A stretch of DNA of 26,662 nt from assembly GCF_027587205.1 (NCBI RefSeq), contig NZ_JAPDOD010000088.1:1-26662 (forward strand), read 5' to 3'. The position numbers and the translations under genes are program-made. The notes under the pieces were generated by a model. It was not told the origin of the DNA. It saw only the letters and a program-made list of their open reading frames with translations, and did not search any database. The DNA comes from Solirubrobacter ginsenosidimutans. GTDB taxonomy: Bacteria > Actinomycetota > Thermoleophilia > Solirubrobacterales > Solirubrobacteraceae. Of this stretch, positions 1 to 7,575 are shown in pieces; position 1 is the first letter of the stretch; each line of letters opens with the position of its first letter.

Positions 1-1033
1 GGCCGCGCCGCGCATCGTCGGCCGCGTTCGAGCCCCGGCCGCCGTCGCCCGCGCCCCGGCCGTCGACGTCGTCGTCGCGCTCGTCCTGCCGGGCACGCCG
101 AGCGGCGATCTCGCCGCCCGCCCACGTCGCCGGAGGCGCGGCCGCGGCACCCTTGGCGCCCCGCCCGAGCCGGCGGGTCGGTTTCGTCGGCTCGCGGGTC
201 GCGAGCGTGCGCTCCAGCGCATTCACGAATTCCTCGGCCGACTTCCAGCGATCCGCGGGCGCCTTCGCGAGTCCGCGTTCGAGCACCGCGTCAACGGCCG
301 GTGACAGGTCCGCAACCGCGCGTGACGAGGCGGGCGGGACCGGGTCCTCGACGTGGGCGCGGGCCTGCGCGGCGAAGTGCTCGGCCTCGAAGGGGCGCGT
401 GCCGGTCAAGAGCTCGTAGGCGACGACGGCGAGCGCGTAGCGGTCCGAAGCGGCTGAGGCGGCCTCGCCCATCGCCTGCTCGGGCGAGAGGTAGGCGGCG
501 GTGCCGAGGACCTGGCCGGTCGCGGTGAGCTGGTCCTCCCAGGCGAGGCGGGCGATGCCGAAGTCGGCGACCGCGAGCCGCTCGCGGCCGTCGAGCAGGA
601 GGTTGCCGGGCTTGATGTCGCGGTGCACGACGCCCGCGGCGTGCGCGGTGTCGAGTGCGGCCGCGGCCTCGTGCAACCAGCGCAGCGCCTTCTCATGAGA
701 GACGTCCTCACGACTCTTAAGACGGTCGCCGAGCGTCCCGCCGCGCATGATCTCCATGACCATGAAGACGCGGCCCGAGTGCTCGCCGACGTCGTAGATC
801 GTGACCACGTTCGGGTGGTGCGAAAGGCCCGCCGCGGCCCGCGCCTCACGCTGGAAACGCCGCCTGGCGCGCTCGTCCTCGCCCAAATGGGTCGCCAGTA
901 GCTTCACGGCTACGTCGCGATCCAAAAGCTCGTCGTGCGCCTCCCAAACGCTGGCCATCCCGCCGTTGGCGAGATGCCGCACGACCCGGTAACGGTCGGG
1001 CAGGGAGATGCGATCCGGACTGACCGGGGGCAT
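1..1033 (-). CDS. PknB-type serine/threonine protein kinase (C-terminus beyond left edge)
   Basis: Hanks-type kinase that phosphorylates Ser/Thr on target proteins. The open frame runs from an ATG at 1033 to the left edge with no stop, so only about 344 residues are present. Seen: glycine loop LANGGMASVW at residues 21-30, VAVK lysine K44, helix-C Glu E63 in QREA, catalytic loop HRDIKPGN with D139, DFG at 157-159, and YLSPEQA in the activation segment. The kinase domain ends near residue 275 and is followed by a charged Gly/Ala/Asp-rich linker, as in juxtamembrane regions of PknB-like receptors. Whether a membrane span and PASTA or other sensor domain follows cannot be seen. ATG 1033 is preceded by TACCGT seven bases upstream, a possible leaderless promoter; an in-frame GTG at 1042 would overlap that hexamer. 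Divergent from rpmB. Confidence 0.9.
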   Translation of the reverse strand, partial: MPPVSPDRISLPDRYRVVRHLANGGMASVWEAHDELLDRDVAVKLLATHLGEDERARRRFQREARAAAGLSHHPNVVTIYDVGEHSGRVFMVMEIMRGGTLGDRLKSREDVSHEKALRWLHEAAAALDTAHAAGVVHRDIKPGNLLLDGRERLAVADFGIARLAWEDQLTATGQVLGTAAYLSPEQAMGEAASAASDRYALAVVAYELLTGTRPFEAEHFAAQARAHVEDPVPPASSRAVADLSPAVDAVLERGLAKAPADRWKSAEEFVNALERTLATREPTKPTRRLGRGAKGAAAAPPATWAGGEIAARRARQDERDDDVDGRGAGDGGRGSNAADDARRG

Positions 1034-1040
1034 CGCACAC

Positions 1041-1069
1041 ACGGTACCCACCGGCGCGGGTCCTATACT
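1041..1069. promoter_or_regulatory. Divergent promoter candidates for the kinase gene and rpmB
   Basis: The 46-base gap between the kinase and rpmB holds a TATACT hexamer on the plus strand (1064-1069), ten bases before the rpmB ATG, and TACCGT on the minus strand (1046-1041), seven bases before the kinase ATG. Both fit a TANNNT -10 element and would start transcription at or very near the start codons. No clear Shine-Dalgarno sequence precedes either gene and no good -35 was seen. Inference from sequence only. Confidence 0.5.
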
Positions 1070-1079
1070 CTCCGCCCCG

Positions 1080-1268
1080 ATGGCTCGAATCTGTCACTCC
1101 TGCGGCAAGCGACCGGCTTTTGGCCAAAGCCGCTCTCACTCCATGGTCGCCACCAAGCGTCGTTTTGACGTCAACGTCCAGAAGGTCCGGATCGTTGAGG
1201 CGGGCGCGCCAAAGCGCGTGTATGTCTGCACGCGCTGCCTGAAGGCTGGCAAGGTCACCAAGGCGTAA
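1080..1268 (+). CDS. rpmB: 50S ribosomal protein bL28, zinc-ribbon form
   Basis: Large-subunit ribosomal protein of 62 residues, normal for the family. It starts MARICHSCGKRP, and CxxC pairs at C5/C8 and C50/C53 make this the zinc-binding (C+) form. The central SHSMVATKRRF segment is a typical bL28 rRNA-contacting stretch. The ATG at 1080 is chosen because family members begin with this motif; an in-frame ATG at 1008 would lie inside the kinase gene. A DAK-domain protein gene follows 21 bases after the stop, the conserved rpmB-yloV arrangement of Gram-positive bacteria. Confidence 0.97.
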   Translation: MARICHSCGKRPAFGQSRSHSMVATKRRFDVNVQKVRIVEAGAPKRVYVCTRCLKAGKVTKA

Positions 1269-1289
1269 CTGGCGGCCGCGGGGTAACCG

Positions 1290-2918
1290 TTGGCCGACCC
1301 GAGCCTTCTCCGCTTCCGCCTCGTCATCGAGGCGGCCCTTGCGCAACTTGAGTCGCGGCGCGAGGAAGTCAACGACCTGAACGTCTTCCCGGTCGCCGAC
1401 GGCGACACGGGCGACAACATGGCGCTGACGCTGCGCGCCGTGCTGCAGGAGCTGGACAACCTCTCCACGCAGGGCGAGATCGACGAGATCGGCCGCGAGC
1501 AGATCGTCGACTCCGTCGCCCGCGCGGCGCTGCTCGGCGCGCGCGGCAACTCGGGCGTGATCCTCTCGCAGCTGATCCGCGGCGCCGCCGAGGAGCTGAT
1601 CTCGCGCCCCGGCGAGCTGGTGGACCCGGTGCTCGTCGCCGCCGCCATGGCCCGCGCGGCCGATCGCGCGTACGGCTCGGTGCGTGACCCCGCCGAGGGC
1701 ACGATCCTCACGGTCGTGCGCGAGATGGCCGCCCGTGCCGCGAGTGAGATCGCGCACATGGCCGAGCCGCGCCTCCAGCACCGCGTCGACGACGCGACGC
1801 AGAACGAGATGCTGGCCTACGTGCTCGAGCACGCGCTCGACGCCGGCCAGGCGTCGGTCAAGCGCGGTCCGGAGCTGCTGCCGATCCTGCGCGACGCGGG
1901 CGTCGTCGACGCCGGCGGGTACGGCCTGACGATCATCTTCGCGGGCGTGATCGCCGCGCTGCGCGGCAACGAGCCGCCGCCGCTCGAGCACTACACCCCG
2001 GCGCGCGTCACGCAGCCCGAGCACAACTCCTCGACCTACCGCTACTGCACGAACTTCGCCGTCACGGGGACGAACCTCGAGGCCGGCCCGTGGATCGCGC
2101 GCCTGGAGCGGATGGGTGACTCCGTGCTGGTGGTCGGCGACGCGCACACGCTCAAGATCCACGTCCACACCGACTCGCCCGAGCGCGCCACGTCGTTGTT
2201 CGACGGCGTCGGCGCCGTGTCGCGGCTCGACGTGGCCGACATGCAGGAGCAGGTCGAGCAGCGCACGCAACGCGTCCGCGAGGTCCTCGATGAGTGCGGT
2301 GTGCTCGCGGTCGTCAACGGCGACGGCATGCGCGTCCTCTTCGAAGGCATGGGCGCGCGGGTGCTCGACGGCGGCGCGACGCTGAACCCCTCGACCTATG
2401 AGCTGCTGGCCGGCATCCACGAGGTGCCCGCCGAAGAGGTCGTCGTGCTGCCGAACTCCTCCAACGTCCGCATGGCCGCCGAGCGCGCCGCGGAGCTCTC
2501 GGAGAAGGTCGTCCACGTCGTCCCGACGCGCTCGATGGCCGCCGGCCTCGCAGCCGCGGTCTCCCTTGATCCGACCCACGACGCCGCGACCAACGCCGCC
2601 GTGATGGAGGAGACGATCCAGCGCGTCCGCACCGGCGGCGTCACCGAGGCCGCGCGCGACGACACGCAGGGCCGCTTCCGGCGCGGGGACTCCGTCGGCT
2701 TCATCGACGAGGAGCTCGTCGCGTGGGGCGAACCGGGCGAGACCCTCGAGGTCGTGCTCGGCGAGCTCGGCCGCGAGGCCGAGCTGATCACCGTCATCGA
2801 AGGCGACGGCGCCCCGCTGAACGGGGACGTCGTCGCGGGCCTCGCGCCGACCGGCGCCGAACTCGAACTCGAGCGCGGCGGCCAGCCGGCCTGGTGGTGG
2901 CTCGTAAGCGCCGAGTAG
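1290..2918 (+). CDS. fakA: FakA/YloV-like DAK domain kinase (fatty acid kinase catalytic subunit family)
   Basis: Family members phosphorylate fatty acids bound to a FakB (DegV) partner, feeding phospholipid synthesis with PlsX/PlsY. The 542-residue product has the N-terminal DhaL/DAK2 domain with the metal and nucleotide signature VADGDTGDNM (D37, D39, D42), a linker, and a C-terminal part with NPSTYELL and VVVLPNSSNVRMAAE near residues 370-395, as in the FakA middle domain. The TTG start at 1290 is chosen because the next residues align with family N-termini and no ATG lies before the DAK motif; GCGGGGT upstream is a weak ribosome site. No fakB (DegV) gene is in the window, so fatty-acid specificity is inferred. 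plsX and acpP are about 20 kb to the right. Confidence 0.85.
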   Translation: MADPSLLRFRLVIEAALAQLESRREEVNDLNVFPVADGDTGDNMALTLRAVLQELDNLSTQGEIDEIGREQIVDSVARAALLGARGNSGVILSQLIRGAAEELISRPGELVDPVLVAAAMARAADRAYGSVRDPAEGTILTVVREMAARAASEIAHMAEPRLQHRVDDATQNEMLAYVLEHALDAGQASVKRGPELLPILRDAGVVDAGGYGLTIIFAGVIAALRGNEPPPLEHYTPARVTQPEHNSSTYRYCTNFAVTGTNLEAGPWIARLERMGDSVLVVGDAHTLKIHVHTDSPERATSLFDGVGAVSRLDVADMQEQVEQRTQRVREVLDECGVLAVVNGDGMRVLFEGMGARVLDGGATLNPSTYELLAGIHEVPAEEVVVLPNSSNVRMAAERAAELSEKVVHVVPTRSMAAGLAAAVSLDPTHDAATNAAVMEETIQRVRTGGVTEAARDDTQGRFRRGDSVGFIDEELVAWGEPGETLEVVLGELGREAELITVIEGDGAPLNGDVVAGLAPTGAELELERGGQPAWWWLVSAE

Positions 2919-2920
2919 CC

Positions 2921-2967
2921 GCGAGCGTCGACTTTCTCGCGCTGTGCTCGAGCAACTCGACGCTCGC
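2921..2967. terminator. Hairpin between convergent genes, shares a 23-base repeat with 7518-7540
   Basis: Arms GCGAGCGTCGA (2921-2931) and TCGACGCTCGC (2957-2967) are perfect 11-bp complements with a 25-base loop. The hairpin lies between the stops of fakA (plus) and the universal stress gene (minus), so it could end transcription from both sides. It has no T-tract, so a classical intrinsic terminator is not proven. The first 23 bases (2921-2943) recur exactly at 7518-7540. Confidence 0.5.
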
Positions 2968-2970
2968 TGC

Positions 2971-3852
2971 CTACGCGGCTCCTCTCGGCACCACGACGAC
3001 GGGACAGGCTGCCCGGCGGACGAGCTTGCGCAGCACCCCGCCCAGCAGCACGCGGCGCACCGGCCCGTAGCCGCGCGAGCCGCAGACCAGGAGGTCGATC
3101 TCGTGTTCGTCGAGCGCCGCGAGCGCGTCGACGGTGTCGCCCTCGAGCAGCTCCTCGGTCGCCTCGACCCCCTCCGGCAGCGCGGCGAGCGCCTTGTCCT
3201 GCGCCGCGTGGACGTCCTCGCGCACCGTCGCCAGGAAGGCCTCCTCCGCGTCGCGGCCGATCACCGGCGAGAACACCTCGGCGCGGCGCGCGATCACGGT
3301 GTAGAGCGTCAGCTTCGCGCTGGTCTCCTTGGCCAGCTCCGCCGCGAAGCGCAGCGCCTCGTGGGCCTCCGGCGTGTCCACGAACGACACGCCGATCCGC
3401 TCCACCGGGGAGTCCGTCGGCCGTTCGCGGAAGCCGCGCGGCGCGATCGCGACGGGGCAGATCGCACCGTGCAGCAGGCGCTCGCCGGTCGAGCCGGGGG
3501 AGATGCGCCGGCGCGCGCCGTGGCGCTCGGAGCCGACGACGATCAGCGAGGCGTGCTCGGCCTCGGCGACGTCGTCGAGTCCGTGCGCGGCCGATCCGGA
3601 GCCCACGAGGCGCAGCTCCGCCGCGATGGCGCGCTCGTCGAGGAAGCGCTTCGCACAGTCGCTCACCTCCCGGGCGTGCTCACGCATCGCCTCGACCCAT
3701 TCCGCGTCGACCCGGCCGATCCCGATCGGGTTCTCCTCCGGATAGACGGTGACGACGAGCAGACCCTCGCCCTTCGCGCGTGCCAGGCGCGCGCCGAGGA
3801 CGGCGGCGTCGTCGCCGGAGTCAGAGCCGTCGTGGCCGACGACGACGGTCAC
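2971..3852 (-). CDS. Tandem-domain universal stress protein
   Basis: Cytosolic stress-associated nucleotide-binding protein with two Usp domains, about residues 1-140 and 150-293. Each half starts with a hydrophobic beta strand (MTVVVGHDGS; ERIGVSFVDTP) and ends with a G-x2-G-x9-G-S/T type ATP motif: GSERHGARRR then GSTGERLL, and GSRGYGPVRR then GGVLRKLV, each followed by a CPV strand. The second site has Gly where Ser/Thr is usual after the last motif Gly. The GTG start at 3852 overlaps the permease stop by four bases (GTGA), so the two genes are probably translated together. Usp-permease pairing is common, but the link to amino acid uptake is inferred. Confidence 0.9.
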   Translation of the reverse strand: MTVVVGHDGSDSGDDAAVLGARLARAKGEGLLVVTVYPEENPIGIGRVDAEWVEAMREHAREVSDCAKRFLDERAIAAELRLVGSGSAAHGLDDVAEAEHASLIVVGSERHGARRRISPGSTGERLLHGAICPVAIAPRGFRERPTDSPVERIGVSFVDTPEAHEALRFAAELAKETSAKLTLYTVIARRAEVFSPVIGRDAEEAFLATVREDVHAAQDKALAALPEGVEATEELLEGDTVDALAALDEHEIDLLVCGSRGYGPVRRVLLGGVLRKLVRRAACPVVVVPRGAA

Positions 3853-5294
3853 TCCCGCTCACCCCGCTGCGCGGCGAGCTGCAGCAGCGAATGCTTGCGC
3901 CCGTAGACGAAGTAGATGACCAGGCCGATCACGAGCCAGATCACGAACCGCCACCAGGTCTCGCCCGGCAGCTTGTACATCAGATAGAGGATCAGACAGC
4001 ACCCGATGATCGGGAAGACCGGCACGAACGGGACGCGGAACGGCCGCTCCATCTCCGGGTGGGTGCTGCGCAGGATGATCACGCCGACGTTGACCAGGAA
4101 GAACGCGAACAGCGTGCCGATGTTGACGAGCTTCACGATCTGATTCAGCGGGGCGATCGCGGCGAGGGTCGCGATCGCGATGCCCATCCCGAACGTCAGG
4201 AGCACCGGCGTGCCGGTCCGCGGGTCGACCTTGGCGATCCCGCGCGGCATCAGCCCGTCGCGGGCCATCGCGAAGAAGATGCGCGTCTGGCCGTAGAAGA
4301 CGGTCAGCAGCACGCTGGTGATGGCGATCAGCGCGCCGAAGGCGAGCAGGCTCGCCGCCCAGCTGATGCCGGCGCCCTCGTCGAGGGCCTGCGCGAGCGG
4401 CGCATCGGACTCCGCCAGCGCGGCGGCGTCCAGCGAGCCGACCGCGGCGATCGAGACGAGGATGTAGATGACGGTGCAGATCACGAGTGAGCCGACGATC
4501 GCGATCGGCAGGTCGCGGCTGGGCCGCTTGGCCTCCTCCGCGCCGGTCGACACCGCGTCGAACCCGATGTAGGCGAAGAAGATCACCGAGGCCGCGGTCA
4601 CCACACCGTCGAAGCCCTGCGGCGCGAACGGCTTCAGATTGTCCAAGTTGAACGCCGCCACGAAGGCGACGACGATGAAGAACGCCAGGATCGCCAGTTT
4701 GATGCCGACCATGATCAGATTGACCCGCGCGGTCTCCCGCACGCCGCGGGTGAGCAGGAACATGACGGCGATGACGATTGCCACCGCGGGCAGGTTGAGG
4801 ATCCCGCCGTCCTCGCGAGCGGTCGAGATCGATTTCGGCAGCTCGTAGCCGAAGGCGTTCTGCAGGAACTCGTTGAGGTTGCCGCCCCAGCCGACGGCCA
4901 CCGCCGCGACCGACACGCCGTACTCGAGGATCAGGTCCCAGCCGATGATCCACGCGACCAGCTCGCCGAGCGTCGCGTAGGCGTAGGTGTAGGCGCTGCC
5001 GGACACCGGGATCGACGACGACAGCTCCGCGTAGGAGAGCGCGGAGAACAGACAGGTCAGCGCCGCGAGCGCGAATGACAGGATCACCGCCGGTCCCGCG
5101 TCACCGATGCCCTCGCCGATCACGACGAAGATGCCGGTGCCGATGACGGCACCGATGCCGAGCGCCGTCAGGTCCACCGCGCCCACCGCGCGCTTGAGAC
5201 CACCCTCCTCGACGCCCGACTGCGTCTCCTTGACCAGACGTGTGTGGTCCTTGACCGCCCACGGCCCCGTCGTCGTGTTGCGACCCCCGGCCAT
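3849..5294 (-). CDS. APC superfamily amino acid permease (YfnA/CAT type)
   Basis: Integral membrane transporter of 481 residues that probably imports amino acids with cations. About 12 membrane segments can be read. The APC signature GIGAVIGTGIFV is near residue 47, followed by SGSAYTYAYATLGE, the GWDLILEYGVSVAAVA helix, the FFAYIGFDAVSTGAEE helix, and FYGQTRIFFAMARDGLMP, all typical of the CAT-like YfnA subgroup. The C-terminus has a short cytosolic basic tail. Substrate cannot be assigned from sequence. A strong GGAGG lies six bases before the ATG at 5294. Downstream it overlaps the universal stress gene. Confidence 0.9.
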   Translation of the reverse strand: MAGGRNTTTGPWAVKDHTRLVKETQSGVEEGGLKRAVGAVDLTALGIGAVIGTGIFVVIGEGIGDAGPAVILSFALAALTCLFSALSYAELSSSIPVSGSAYTYAYATLGELVAWIIGWDLILEYGVSVAAVAVGWGGNLNEFLQNAFGYELPKSISTAREDGGILNLPAVAIVIAVMFLLTRGVRETARVNLIMVGIKLAILAFFIVVAFVAAFNLDNLKPFAPQGFDGVVTAASVIFFAYIGFDAVSTGAEEAKRPSRDLPIAIVGSLVICTVIYILVSIAAVGSLDAAALAESDAPLAQALDEGAGISWAASLLAFGALIAITSVLLTVFYGQTRIFFAMARDGLMPRGIAKVDPRTGTPVLLTFGMGIAIATLAAIAPLNQIVKLVNIGTLFAFFLVNVGVIILRSTHPEMERPFRVPFVPVFPIIGCCLILYLMYKLPGETWWRFVIWLVIGLVIYFVYGRKHSLLQLAAQRGERE

Positions 5295-5300
5295 ACGCCA

Positions 5301-5330
5301 CCTCCCCTTAGGTCTTCTTTACAAACCTTA
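5301..5330 (-). promoter_or_regulatory. Ribosome site and promoter candidate for the permease operon
   Basis: On the minus strand GGAGG (5305-5301) sits six bases before the permease ATG. Upstream is an AT-rich island, unusual here, with TAAGGT (5330-5325) fitting a -10 element and giving a leader of about 24 bases. A weak inverted pair, AGGT and ACCT, flanks the AT-rich core. No convincing -35 was seen. The same 117-base gap also holds the recG start region. Confidence 0.35.
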
Positions 5331-5411
5331 AACCACGTTGCGGTCGTCACGTGTTCTGGCGCAGGCGCGCTCGGGACCGTCGGTCCGGTCGGGCGGTCAG
5401 AATCATGGGTA

Positions 5412-7505
5412 GTGGCGCCCACCGAGTTCGCCAGCCGCGATTCCCTTCCGGAAGCAGCGGCCTTCGCCCCGCGCTACCCGAAACCGTCGCGCCTGGATCT
5501 CGAAGTCACGTTTCCCGGCGAGAAGGCCGAGAAGGCGGCGGAGAAACTGGGGATCCAGACGGTCGGGCAGTTGCTCGACCACATCCCCCGCGACCGGCGG
5601 GCGGCGCGGCTGATCGGCGACCTCGAGCTCGACGAGGTCGCGACGGTCGTCGTCCAGGTCCTCTCGATCGTGTCCCGGCCGGTGCGCCGGCGGGGGATGA
5701 AGCCGCTGGTCTCGGCACGGGTCTCCGACGAGACGGGCACGATGACCGTGACGTTCTTCAACCAGCCGTGGCTGGAGCGCCGCTATCGCCCCGGCACCCG
5801 GCTCCTGTTGACCGGCAAGTACCAAGGGCCGCGCGGGTTCCGCGTCAACGAGCACGCCGAGACCGGCGAGGTCGCCGCCGTGGGGGAGGATATGGCGACC
5901 TATCCGGCCTCCGAAGGCCTGTCCTCGGTCCAGATCGCGGCGCTGGTCCACGAGCACCGGCAGACCGCGCGGGACGCGTTGGAGCCGCTGCCGGCGCGGA
6001 TCCGGGTGATCGAGGGGCTGCCCGACCGCTGGGCCGCGCTCGATGCCGCCCACTTCGGCGATCAGGAGGGCGGCCGGCGCCGGCTCGCCTTCGACGAGTT
6101 CCTCTTGCTGCAGATCGCGCTGCTGCGCCGGCGCGCGCGGCGCCACGAGGCCGCGCGGGCGGACGCGCTGGAGCCGGCAGGCGCGCTGACGACCCGCTGG
6201 CTGGCGGACTCCCTGCCCTTCACGCCCACGGACGACCAGCGCTCCGCGATGGCGGCGATCGACGAGGACCTCGGCACCGTGAAGCCGATGCAGCGGCTGC
6301 TGATGGGCGAGGTCGGCTCGGGCAAGACCGTCGTCGCCCTCTACGCGATGCTGCGGGCGGTCGAGTCGGGCGCGCAGGCGGCGCTGATGGCGCCGACCGA
6401 GACGCTCGCCGAACAGCACTTCGCGACGCTGCAGAAGCTGATGCCGGGCGAGCTGGTGCAGGCCGCGCTGCTCACCGGCTCGACGCCCGCGGGGCGCCGC
6501 GCCGACCTGCTGGGCAAGCTGGGGTCCGGCGAGCTCAAGCTGCTGGTCGGCACCCACGCGCTGATCGAGGACCCGGTGGAGTTCGACCGGCTGGCGGTCG
6601 CGGTGGTCGACGAGCAGCACCGCTTCGGCGTCAACCAGCGCCGGGCGCTGGACCGCAAGGCGCCGGCAGGCCTCGCTCCGCATGTCCTGCATATGACCGC
6701 GACGCCGATCCCGCGCACGCTTGCGCTGACCGCCTACGGCGACCTCGACGTGACCGTCCTGCGCGAGCTGCCCGCGGGGCGGCGCCCGATCGTCACCCAC
6801 GTCGCCGCGACCGACCACGAGCGCGCCCGTGCCTACGAGCGCATCCGCGAGGAGCTCGACGCCGGCCGCCAGGCGTTCGTCGTCTGCCCGCTGGTGGAGG
6901 AGTCCGAGGTGCTGCAGGCGCGCGCCGCGACCGCCGAGTTCGAGCGCCTGCGCGGCGGCGAGCTCAAGGACTACCGCGTCGTGCTGATGCACGGCCAGAT
7001 GCGCCCGAAGGCCAAGCAGGAGGCGATGGTGGAGTTCGCCGCCGGCGGCGCCGACGTGCTCGTGGCGACGACGGTGATCGAGGTGGGCATCGACGTCCCC
7101 AACGCGACGGTGATGCTGGTCGAGGACGCCGAGCGCTACGGCATCTCCCAGCTGCACCAGCTGCGCGGGCGGATCGGGCGCGGCGCCCACGAGTCGACCT
7201 GCCTGCTCTTCGGGCCCAAGGACTCACGCCGCCTGAAGGCGCTGGCCGACTACCGCGACGGCTTCCGGCTGGCCGAGATCGACCTCGAGCTGCGCGGCGA
7301 GGGCGAGATGCTCGGCGTCCGCCAGTCCGGCATGCAGGCGTTCAAGTTCGCCCGCCTGCCGGAGGACGTCGAGCTGCTCGAACGCGCCCGGCGCTGGGCG
7401 CGCGAGATCCTCGACCACGACCCGGAGCTGCTCGAGCACCCGCTCCTCGCCGACGCGCTCCTGCGCGCCTACGGCCCCGACGCCGTCGCCCCGATCCCGG
7501 CCTGA
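5412..7505 (+). CDS. recG: ATP-dependent DNA helicase RecG
   Basis: Superfamily 2 helicase that reverses stalled replication forks and processes branched recombination intermediates. From GTG 5412 it is 697 residues, normal for RecG. Domains in order: N-terminal segment with GIQTVGQLLDHIPRD (helix-hairpin type), OB-fold wedge domain about 75-170 (VSARVSDETGTMTVTFFNQ), helicase core with Walker A GEVGSGKT (299-306), DEQH box (400-403), MTATPIPRT, and the motif V/VI part ATTVIEVGIDVPNA and QLRGRIGRG, then the RecG C-terminal HPLLADALL. The reading frame is open further upstream to 5244, but that part overlaps the permease gene; GTG 5412 gives the usual N-terminus. Its neighbours differ from the usual rpmB-yloV-recG order because the permease/Usp pair interrupts it. 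Confidence 0.96.
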   Translation: MAPTEFASRDSLPEAAAFAPRYPKPSRLDLEVTFPGEKAEKAAEKLGIQTVGQLLDHIPRDRRAARLIGDLELDEVATVVVQVLSIVSRPVRRRGMKPLVSARVSDETGTMTVTFFNQPWLERRYRPGTRLLLTGKYQGPRGFRVNEHAETGEVAAVGEDMATYPASEGLSSVQIAALVHEHRQTARDALEPLPARIRVIEGLPDRWAALDAAHFGDQEGGRRRLAFDEFLLLQIALLRRRARRHEAARADALEPAGALTTRWLADSLPFTPTDDQRSAMAAIDEDLGTVKPMQRLLMGEVGSGKTVVALYAMLRAVESGAQAALMAPTETLAEQHFATLQKLMPGELVQAALLTGSTPAGRRADLLGKLGSGELKLLVGTHALIEDPVEFDRLAVAVVDEQHRFGVNQRRALDRKAPAGLAPHVLHMTATPIPRTLALTAYGDLDVTVLRELPAGRRPIVTHVAATDHERARAYERIREELDAGRQAFVVCPLVEESEVLQARAATAEFERLRGGELKDYRVVLMHGQMRPKAKQEAMVEFAAGGADVLVATTVIEVGIDVPNATVMLVEDAERYGISQLHQLRGRIGRGAHESTCLLFGPKDSRRLKALADYRDGFRLAEIDLELRGEGEMLGVRQSGMQAFKFARLPEDVELLERARRWAREILDHDPELLEHPLLADALLRAYGPDAVAPIPA

Positions 7506-7517
7506 CGCCGCCCCGCG

Positions 7518-7559
7518 GCGAGCGTCGACTTTCTCGCGCTCTACTCGCGAAAGTCGACG
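7518..7559. terminator. Palindromic hairpin between recG and the LtrA gene, second copy of the 23-base repeat
   Basis: Arms CGTCGACTTT (7523-7532) and AAAGTCGACG (7550-7559) pair over 10 bp, extended inward with a small bulge by C7533-G7549 and GCG/CGC. Bases 7518-7540 are identical to 2921-2943. Both copies lie directly after a plus-strand gene that converges on a minus-strand gene. Likely a bidirectional transcription end or a short intergenic repeat; no T-tract is present. Confidence 0.5.
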
Positions 7560-7575
7560 GTCGCGTCTGCGCGGC

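Noticed and set aside
846..2579. Long minus-strand open frame (577 codons) opposite fakA
   Set aside because: Antisense shadow of a GC-rich gene: composition is Arg/His/Val/Asp rich without motifs, and the plus strand encodes a clear DAK protein.
5403..7190. Long minus-strand open frame (595 codons) opposite recG
   Set aside because: Shadow frame; recG on the plus strand has every helicase motif in order.
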